Origin: Nitrosospira lacus
GTDB taxonomy: Bacteria; Pseudomonadota; Gammaproteobacteria; Burkholderiales; Nitrosomonadaceae
NCBI RefSeq assembly: GCF_000355765.4
Contig: NZ_CP021106.3
Location: forward strand, 1,707,137 to 1,771,136
DNA length: 64,000 bases
Direction: 5' to 3'
Shown here: positions 57,987 through 64,000 of the stretch, in pieces
How positions within the stretch are numbered: position 1 is the stretch's first letter
Layout of the letters: each line of letters opens with the position of its first letter
Program-made: the position numbers and the translations under genes
Notes under the pieces: model-generated
The model's database searches: none
What the model was told of the DNA's origin: nothing
What the model saw: the letters and a program-made list of their open reading frames with translations, nothing else

Positions 57987-59783
57987 CTACCGGCCTGATA
58001 TCATCACTCTTCCTTCAAATGGCTGTAATTGAGATTCTTCACTTTGATGGTGTGTCGATAGCAGTATATTGGCATTATTCACCGGATTCCTGACTCGTGA
58101 CGGGGACATGTTGAGCAGTATCATGTATTTTTCGCCGTTTGATATCCGATAGTATGCCAATATTTTTTTATTGCATAAGTCGTGGGCGATCTCAAGACTT
58201 CCATTATGTAACGCAGGCGTTTCCTTTCGAAGGTGAATCACTTTTTTGTAAAAATTGAGAAGTGAATGGGGCTCCGCCAACTGCTTTTCTACGTTTATCT
58301 CCTTGAAGTTCCCGGCTATCGGCAGCCAGGGACTCGCCAAAACAGCACAGAAGCCCGCGTTCGGGTTTTCGTTCCATAACATGGGCGTCCGGCATTCGTC
58401 GCGATTAAGAATTTCGACACTCCTGTCAACCAGGAATTGTGGAAGCCATTTATGTTGAATGGCTATCGCGTCTTTTCCCTGTTTCAGCGGAATCCTTACC
58501 CTGGGTATTCCGATCTCATCCCCAAAATAGGTGAACGGGATGCCCCTGCATGTAAACTGAAACAGCGCCAGCAGTTTTGCTTTTTCAATGCTTCCTCCCA
58601 AACGGGTAATGACACGGGTGCGGTCATGATTGGCGAAAACAAGAGTGGGTACCAGGGGCTCGGGAAAATGCTTCTCGAACGTCATCAGCATCTCACGGTA
58701 GCTCTCCGCTTTAAACGGTGTTGAAATGGCCTTGAAAAGAAAGATGGCATTGAGGCCGTTCCTGCCATTGTTATAGCAGAATTGCTTGATCAGCTCTTCC
58801 TCGCCATGCGATTCGCCGATCAGGATTCTCCTTGGATTATCAAACTCGTCCACTACGCTTCTCAGCTCGGTGGCAAATTCGAAGCTCTTTTCCTGAAGGA
58901 AGTTATTTTTCAGATTCTGGAAAAAAATAGTCAGCGATTTGTCCGATGGCGCCAAGCGCAAACTGAGAGGGTTTCTTCGCAGATCCGGATCTTCATAGAT
59001 GGCACTGATGATGTCCAGCCGGAAACCATCCACTCCTTTGTTGAGCCAGAATCTGGCCACATCGAACATGGCCTGTTTGACTTCCGGATTATGGTAGTTC
59101 AAGTCGGGCTGGAACGGCAGGAAGGCGGTGTAGTTGAACTGCTTCCGTGCGGGGTAATAGGTCCAGGCTCTGTTGCCTGCCATGGCACGCCAGTTATTCG
59201 GGGGTTTCGTGCCATTTTTTCCCTTCCCGTCTTTCCAGATATACCAGTCGGCTTTCGGGTTGTCGCGCGAACTTGCCGATTCCTTGAACCAGGCGTGCTC
59301 GTTGGAAGTATGATTCAACACCAGGTCGAATATGAGCTTCATATTCCTGCGATGGAGCTCTTGCACCAGTTTTTCAAAAAGTGGCATATCTCCGTACTGA
59401 GGAGAGATGGAGTGATAGTCGCTGATATCGTACCCAAAATCCCTTTGCGGGCTTTGCGTAAAAGGGGAGATCCAGATCGTTTCGTAACCGAGATCTTCAA
59501 GGTAATCGAGTTTCTCGATAATCCCTTGAATATCTCCAATGCCGTCGCCGTTGGTGTCACAGAACGAGCGCGGATAGATTTGATAAACCGTGGTTTTCTT
59601 CCACCATTCCATGTCCGGAGTACCGGAGGAGATGAATTCCGGGAAATCCGCTGGCATAACCATATTCCGGGAACAGGTTCTTGGTGAAAGTGTAGTTGAA
59701 ATGTAATTATTGCCCTGAATATTATGGAAGCTATTTTCTTTCCGCTGGGTCTTATAGACAGCCCGAATCTGGTGAAGGTTCAT
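57987..59783 (-). CDS. GH13 alpha-glucosidase / alpha-amylase family enzyme
   Basis: 598 residues. Conserved GH13 regions: WWKKTTVYQIYPRSF, DLVLNHTSNEH (region I), GVDGFRLDI (nucleophile Asp), ILIGESHGEEE (acid Glu) and VFANHDRTRV (NHD). Closest in layout to oligo-1,6-glucosidase and trehalose-type hydrolases. The start at 59783 has a strong GGGGGAG Shine-Dalgarno 4 bases upstream, although family similarity begins only near residue 58; the first ~55 residues are an unexplained extension. That ribosome-binding site lies inside a stable hairpin (next entry). Confidence 0.88.
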   Translation of the reverse strand: MNLHQIRAVYKTQRKENSFHNIQGNNYISTTLSPRTCSRNMVMPADFPEFISSGTPDMEWWKKTTVYQIYPRSFCDTNGDGIGDIQGIIEKLDYLEDLGYETIWISPFTQSPQRDFGYDISDYHSISPQYGDMPLFEKLVQELHRRNMKLIFDLVLNHTSNEHAWFKESASSRDNPKADWYIWKDGKGKNGTKPPNNWRAMAGNRAWTYYPARKQFNYTAFLPFQPDLNYHNPEVKQAMFDVARFWLNKGVDGFRLDIISAIYEDPDLRRNPLSLRLAPSDKSLTIFFQNLKNNFLQEKSFEFATELRSVVDEFDNPRRILIGESHGEEELIKQFCYNNGRNGLNAIFLFKAISTPFKAESYREMLMTFEKHFPEPLVPTLVFANHDRTRVITRLGGSIEKAKLLALFQFTCRGIPFTYFGDEIGIPRVRIPLKQGKDAIAIQHKWLPQFLVDRSVEILNRDECRTPMLWNENPNAGFCAVLASPWLPIAGNFKEINVEKQLAEPHSLLNFYKKVIHLRKETPALHNGSLEIAHDLCNKKILAYYRISNGEKYMILLNMSPSRVRNPVNNANILLSTHHQSEESQLQPFEGRVMISGR

Positions 59784-59786
59784 GTT

Positions 59787-59817
59787 ACTCCCCCAGCCTA
59801 CCCAGGCTCGGGGGAGT
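59787..59817 (-). promoter_or_regulatory. Hairpin that buries the GH13 ribosome-binding site
   Basis: In the transcript, ACTCCCCCGAGCCT pairs with AGGCTGGGGGAGT around the loop GGGT: 13 base pairs with one bulged G. The 3' arm contains the GGGGGAG Shine-Dalgarno, only 4 bases before the ATG. No T-run follows, so it is not a typical terminator of the upstream DUF4142 gene. Confidence 0.6.
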
Positions 59818-59843
59818 TAACCAAGCGCAGCTTTGGCTGGCTT

Positions 59844-60368
59844 CTACTTGCCCAGTGAAGTTTTTACCTGCTTAGCGTGCTCGGTATGGGCGACAAATGC
59901 CGGCCGTACCTTGACCAGCAGCGCTTTCAATTCTTCATTCTTGGCATTGGGGATTAACGTCTTGTCGACCGCGTCGAGTACCTGCTCATGATAGGTGACC
60001 TCATGGGCGATGTAGGCCTTATCGAATTCGGCACCGCTCAGTTTCTTGAGATGCGCGATGTTTTTCACGCCGCCTGTTTTCAGACTTTCGCTGGTTGGAT
60101 TATCCTTTGGCGTTACTTTCAGCTTGGTCACAAGTTCCACCGCCTGTTTATTCACATCGGCGTGGTCTGTGATCATGCGATGAGCAAATGCCTTTACGTC
60201 CGCATTGGATGCCTTGGACTCGGCCAATTTGCCGGCATCGATATCGACCTGATTGGCGGCCACGACAATGGCGGCAATTTCCGCATCGTTGGGAGCGGCT
60301 GCCTGGGCCAGGGATACAAACATGGGAGCAACCAGGGCAACCGCGAGCATGAGCGTGCTATTTTTCAT
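59844..60368 (-). CDS. Exported DUF4142 protein
   Basis: 174 residues: signal peptide (LMLAVALVAPMFVSLAQAAA), then a helical ferritin-like domain with IAAIVVAANQVDIDAGKLAESKASNADVKAFAHRMITDHADVNKQA, typical of DUF4142. Members are periplasmic or outer-membrane proteins of unknown function, often stress-related. GGAGG precedes the ATG. Confidence 0.9.
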   Translation of the reverse strand: MKNSTLMLAVALVAPMFVSLAQAAAPNDAEIAAIVVAANQVDIDAGKLAESKASNADVKAFAHRMITDHADVNKQAVELVTKLKVTPKDNPTSESLKTGGVKNIAHLKKLSGAEFDKAYIAHEVTYHEQVLDAVDKTLIPNAKNEELKALLVKVRPAFVAHTEHAKQVKTSLGK

Positions 60369-60838
60369 GAATCCTCCATAAAGTTAGTCGAATGGACAAA
60401 AATTACTCTCTCTTGAGGCCGACCCACCTGAGTCTTTCCAGTCTCAAGTTTCATACGACTCCTGATCCTGTGCAGGAGTTCAATGCTGACGTGATATTTT
60501 CGAGGAGAAAATCCTTTCTTTTAATAGGGTTATAATGGGCTCTGCAGTATCCGAGGTGATATCCGCGGATACGCGGGGCTCATTATCCGGTGGCGGTTTC
60601 CCTGACGGGTAACGGTTGACGCCGAGACGCATGCACACCGCTGATCCTTCCTTGGCGGCAGAGCATCCTGCCGGACTTCTCATTATCCAGATCCGGCAGA
60701 TGCCAATTCCGGTAAAACGCTGTACTTAAGTCCGATGGTCAAAAAAAATCCACCGGGTAACATAGGATCTGGCGTTATTAGATTCATCGAGCAATTGCTT
60801 TTCTTGCCGCAGTACTAAATTTACAAGAACTAAACCCT
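60369..60838. other. Intergenic region, no gene seen
   Basis: 470 bp between divergent genes. It includes a small ACTCCTG/CAGGAGT hairpin near 60455-60480. A 67-codon minus-strand frame at 60480-60683 has no family resemblance and was not accepted. Confidence 0.35.
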
Positions 60839-61555
60839 ATGAAGAGTTTGAGTGCGGCGTTGTCAGTGGTGGCGCTATTGCCGGAACCGCTGGCGGCCAA
60901 TGCCACGCTGATTGATCCTGTTCCTTATAGCTTGTTCGCGGGCAGCCCGTGGGCGCGCACTTTATTTGATTATTTTGAACTTGAACACCCGGAGGATTGC
61001 CTGCCCGATGTGTCGGAAGGTTTCGCGTCGCATGGGGCGGCGTCACGGCCTGCCAGCCGGAGTGATTGGATCGATGCAGGCGGGAGTCCGCCAAATGGTT
61101 CCGGAACATCGGGCCATACATGGTATTTCAATGGCGTTTCCAGCATAACATTTACTTTCAGCGCGGCATTGCTCGGTGCATTGCCCACCCATGCGGGCCT
61201 GGTCTGGACTGACCTGGGCCTTGCCAACGTCCGGAAAGGTTTCGATAGCATACTCTTTGAAGCCTTCGATACGGCTCATAACCTGCTTGGAATAATTGGT
61301 CCATCTGCATTGGGAGATGGACTGTTTGCCGGACAAACGGCGGAGGACCGTTTTTTTGGCGTCAGCAGCGCGAGCGGGATCGGGTCCGTGCGCATAAGCC
61401 TGCTGCATAGTACCGAGCAGGGGCTGGACAAGCTGCAATATGATTTAGCGAAGCTTACGCCGTTTTCCGCCGACCCGGACCCTGCCAACACGCTTGCCGT
61501 GCTTGTGGTCGGCCGTGCGGGGAATGGATTCACGCGGCGGTATTTGCAGGGCTGA
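60839..61555 (+). CDS. Exported protein with a decayed PEP-CTERM-like tail
   Basis: 238 residues. The N-terminal hydrophobic segment (LSAALSVVALLPEPLAANA) looks like a signal peptide. The body is rich in Gly, Ser and aromatic residues with strand patterns like other PEP-CTERM passengers. The last 26 residues, DPDPANTLAVLVVGRAGNGFTRRYLQG, keep the outline of a PEP-CTERM tail (PEPATLALLxxGLAGLGFxRR), but the PEP is PDP, a charged Arg and an Asn interrupt the helix, and the basic end is short. Function unknown; sorting may be lost. Confidence 0.6.
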   Translation: MKSLSAALSVVALLPEPLAANATLIDPVPYSLFAGSPWARTLFDYFELEHPEDCLPDVSEGFASHGAASRPASRSDWIDAGGSPPNGSGTSGHTWYFNGVSSITFTFSAALLGALPTHAGLVWTDLGLANVRKGFDSILFEAFDTAHNLLGIIGPSALGDGLFAGQTAEDRFFGVSSASGIGSVRISLLHSTEQGLDKLQYDLAKLTPFSADPDPANTLAVLVVGRAGNGFTRRYLQG

Positions 61556-61636
61556 TTTCATTTGATCGGATCAGCTTGCAAGGGGTGTGATGGGCGTGCG
61601 AAAAAATGACTGCATCCCGCCGGTCATCTGCCGGAC

Positions 61637-63094
61637 TTAAAGTAATCGGTCATCCGCCTGTTCTCTTCCTATGATGCTGCGCTTGCGGGCGTAGCCGAAA
61701 TAGATGATCAGGCCAGTCGCGGCCCAGTAGAGGAACAATCGTATAGTCTCCCAGCCGAGGCTGATGAACAGCAGGAGGCATCCGCCCACGGCCAACGGAC
61801 CCACGGCCCAAAGCGCGGGCGTCCTGAAAGGGCGATGGCGATCGGGTTCGCGTCGGCGCAGCACCATCACACTCAGGGCGACCATGAAGAATGCGAACAG
61901 AGTGCCGGAGTTCGATACATCGGCAAGCATCGCGACAGGGAACATTGCCGCGAACAAGGCCACGGCCGTCCCCGTGATCAGGGTAACGACATACGGCGTG
62001 TGAAAGCGCACGTGTATATGCGAGAAAGACTGGGGCATGAGGCCATCACGCGACATGGTGAACAAGACACGGGTTTGCCCGTAAATCATCATTAAAACGA
62101 CCGAGGGGAGGGCGATAATGGCGGCGGAGGCCACCCAGTTGCCAATAACGGGGTAACCCACCGCGCGCAGTACAAACGCCAAAGGCTCCTTGGATTGCGA
62201 TAGCTCCCCACCGGGCTGGGCGCCGACAGCGCCGACTGCCGCATAGGCGACGATCAGATAAAAAATCGTGCAGATACCCAATGATCCTATCAGCCCAATC
62301 GGCACATTACGGTTAGGATTGCGGGTTTCTTCGGCCGCGGTGGAGACTGCATCGAAGCCGATGTAGGCAAAAAAGATGGAGGCGGCCGCGCCCAGCACTC
62401 CGATTCCGGAAGCCGGGGTACCCCAGCCGTTGGGCAGCATGGGCTCGAAGTGGATTGCGTTGACAGCCGGCAGGGCCAGAACAATAAATGCCGTGAGGGC
62501 GATAATTTTAACGACCACCAGAACGGCGGTGAACCTGGCGCTCTTTGCGGTGCCGATGATCAGGAGAAAAGTGACGAAAAGCGAAACCAGAAATGCCAGC
62601 AGATTGAAGCCGCCGGCGGAGGTTGTGCCATCCGCCAGGACAATGGTGTCGCGCGGCCCAGCGGTCAAGGCCAAGGGCAGGCCATAGCCGATCTCGTGCA
62701 GAAAGCCGTTAATGTAGCCGGACCATCCGACAGCCACGGCGGCCGCCGCGACCGCATACTCCAGAATAAGCGCCCAGCCCACCATCCAGGCGATCAATTC
62801 GCCAAATACCGCGTAAGAGTAGGTATAGGCCGATCCCGCCACCGGCACTATGGCGGCAATTTCGGAATATACCAGGGCCGCCAGCGCGCAAATGAATCCG
62901 GCTATGACGAAAGAATACATCATGCCGGGACCCGCTTTCTCGGCCGCGACCGAGGTCAATACAAAAATGCCCGTGCCGATGATGGCCCCGATACCCAGCA
63001 TGGTGAGATCAAATGCTCCCAGTTGGCGTTTGAGCCCCCTCGTTTTGGCTGACTCCAGTATATGGTCCAGGGATTTGACGCGATCAAACAGCAT
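61637..63094 (-). CDS. APC-family amino acid permease
   Basis: 485 residues, 12 membrane helices. Signatures: FDLTMLGIGAIIGTGIFVLTS in helix 1, AFFAYIGFD-type FFAYIGFDAVSTAAEETRNPNRNVPIG in helix 6 and the following loop, and GQTRVLFTMSRDGLMP in helix 8. Resembles cationic amino acid permeases of the YfnA/CAT type. Substrate not determined. GGAAGAG precedes the ATG. Followed on the same strand by hypothetical spacer only. Confidence 0.92.
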   Translation of the reverse strand: MLFDRVKSLDHILESAKTRGLKRQLGAFDLTMLGIGAIIGTGIFVLTSVAAEKAGPGMMYSFVIAGFICALAALVYSEIAAIVPVAGSAYTYSYAVFGELIAWMVGWALILEYAVAAAAVAVGWSGYINGFLHEIGYGLPLALTAGPRDTIVLADGTTSAGGFNLLAFLVSLFVTFLLIIGTAKSARFTAVLVVVKIIALTAFIVLALPAVNAIHFEPMLPNGWGTPASGIGVLGAAASIFFAYIGFDAVSTAAEETRNPNRNVPIGLIGSLGICTIFYLIVAYAAVGAVGAQPGGELSQSKEPLAFVLRAVGYPVIGNWVASAAIIALPSVVLMMIYGQTRVLFTMSRDGLMPQSFSHIHVRFHTPYVVTLITGTAVALFAAMFPVAMLADVSNSGTLFAFFMVALSVMVLRRREPDRHRPFRTPALWAVGPLAVGGCLLLFISLGWETIRLFLYWAATGLIIYFGYARKRSIIGREQADDRLL

Positions 63095-63133
63095 CTTGCT
63101 CTTCCATTTTAAAAATCATGACAATAAAGTCTG

Positions 63134-63790
63134 TTATTTTCTTTTCTTGTAGCCAGGCAACGCGGAAACCTGCCACAGATACCAGGCCGCTATTGTCCGG
63201 TAAGGTCGGCAAGGCAGACCGGCATTTTCCATTTCCCGGCGACTGGGCAGGGTATCGAGGGATTTCAGGAACCGGTATCCCTCGCGTATGCCAAAATCGT
63301 CAGCGGGCATGACATCCAGCCGCCCGAGCGTATAGATGAGCAGCATTTCCACCGTCCAGCGGCCGATGCCCGGCAGTTCGGTGAGCCGGGCAATCAGTTC
63401 ATCGTCGGACATCCCATTCGCGATATCCCGCGCCGGTACCAGGCCGCTCAATGCGCCTTTCGCAATGCCGCAGATGGTGTCGATCTTGCGCGCGGAAAAA
63501 CCGCAGGCGCGAAGATCATCGAATTCGGTGGTCAATATCTGATCCGGATGTGGAAACCGGCATGGCGAATACATGCCCAGGAATCTTGCAATGATCGCAT
63601 CGGCTGCGCGTGCGTGGAGCTGCTGGTAGGCAACAGCCCTGATCAAGGCCTCGTAAGGCTCGCGCGCCGGTTGCGATCGATGCGTGCATGGCCCGGCAAG
63701 CTCTATCAGCCGCGCCCAATCTTCATCGATCAGCGAGAGATGGTCAATGGCAAATTGATGGCTTTCAGCTTGCGCTTTCGTATCTGTCAT
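63134..63790 (-). CDS. DNA-3-methyladenine glycosylase II (AlkA-like, HhH-GPD)
   Basis: 218 residues from ATG 63790; a longer in-frame extension to 63982 has no family similarity. The helix-hairpin-helix is LPGIGRWTVEML, followed by the Gly/Pro region and the catalytic Asp in MPADDFGIREGY. It removes alkylated bases in base excision repair. The N-terminal Ada-type or AlkA-N domain is absent, so it is the short form. Confidence 0.9.
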   Translation of the reverse strand: MTDTKAQAESHQFAIDHLSLIDEDWARLIELAGPCTHRSQPAREPYEALIRAVAYQQLHARAADAIIARFLGMYSPCRFPHPDQILTTEFDDLRACGFSARKIDTICGIAKGALSGLVPARDIANGMSDDELIARLTELPGIGRWTVEMLLIYTLGRLDVMPADDFGIREGYRFLKSLDTLPSRREMENAGLPCRPYRTIAAWYLWQVSALPGYKKRK

Positions 63791-63932
63791 AAAATGGCGT
63801 TCTTTCAATACGAGGGGTTGTGCGGGATGGAAAAGTGGGGCGTATCCATCGGAGCCTCGCACCAAAACGACCCGTTGAACCATGACCGGACCGGTGCACC
63901 TTTTTTTCGGTGAGTTGCGGAAATAACCCGGT

Positions 63933-63960
63933 GACGGGTTGCGTCTTGCTCCACCCATCT
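63933..63960. repeat. REP-like hairpin, third copy
   Basis: GACGGGT (63933-63939) and ACCCATC (63953-63959) surround TGCGTCTTGCTCC. Same family as 29430-29460 and 31808-31839, with one changed base in the left arm. Confidence 0.5.
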
Positions 63961-64000
63961 GCAAAAAACCGTATAGAGGCATATTTATTTTTTATTTTCA

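Noticed and set aside
60480-60683. 67-codon minus-strand frame (MRSPAGCSAAKEG...)
   Set aside because: No family likeness, weak translation signal and an intergenic setting between divergent genes.
63791-63982. N-terminal extension of the AlkA-like glycosylase
   Set aside because: The extra 64 residues have no similarity to the family and include a REP-like hairpin; family similarity begins after ATG 63790.

Overview
The window looks like chromosome of a chemolithotrophic ammonia-oxidising betaproteobacterium close to Nitrosospira. This is inferred from gene content and protein style, not from a database search. The supporting signs are a complete urease operon with a urea channel and two NikR-type nickel regulators, a full Ccm system for cytochrome c maturation, PEP-CTERM exported proteins, and betaproteobacterial housekeeping genes. 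I see no rRNA, tRNA, CRISPR array, prophage or intact insertion sequence.

Layout. 1-7 kb: the end of a GH94 cyclic-glucan/phosphorylase-type gene, a truncated Crp/Fnr-like regulator, DUF883, a PEP-CTERM GDSL esterase, DUF1840, a BNR-repeat protein and a second PEP-CTERM protein. 7.5-13.8 kb: a hybrid histidine kinase, an orphan sulfate-binding protein, and a run of small envelope/stress genes (double-BON lipoprotein, CsbD, a cysteine-pair repeat protein, a 49-residue membrane peptide). 13.8-19.7 kb: guaA, guaB, ratB/rnfH, ratA, smpB and ctaA. 19.7-20.4 kb: a tandem repeat array built from a 102-bp element with perfect terminal inverted repeats. 20.7-28 kb: ccmABCDEFGHI on the minus strand. 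28.2-35.2 kb: tadA, an L,D-transpeptidase, a toxin-gene remnant, pyrG, eno, ftsB, lapA and yaeQ.

35.5-54.4 kb is a nickel/urea region. It holds nikR copy 1, a NarL-type response regulator, a histidine kinase, an IS3 relic, a porin, ureDABCEFG and a urea transporter. A minus-strand group follows (TonB receptor, nikR copy 2, Tat-exported beta-carbonic anhydrase), and then a divergent metal ABC transporter. A near-perfect NikR-type palindrome (GTATGA-N15-TCATAC) lies between the receptor and the ABC transporter, which suggests both are under nickel control. Urea enters through the outer-membrane porin and inner channel, urease splits it to ammonia (energy substrate) and CO2, and nickel supply is matched to urease assembly.

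55-64 kb: a GGDEF-EAL protein, a GH13 alpha-glucosidase whose ribosome-binding site is buried in a strong hairpin, a DUF4142 protein, a protein with a decayed PEP-CTERM tail, an APC permease and an AlkA-type glycosylase.

Three observations stand out. (1) Three signalling proteins with different outputs (hybrid kinase, NarL-type kinase, GGDEF-EAL) share one closely similar periplasmic sensor module. (2) Several families of palindromic repeats occupy intergenic regions, one of them amplified in tandem and one placed just upstream of three genes. (3) The metal locus carries a candidate NikR operator beside a second nikR gene.
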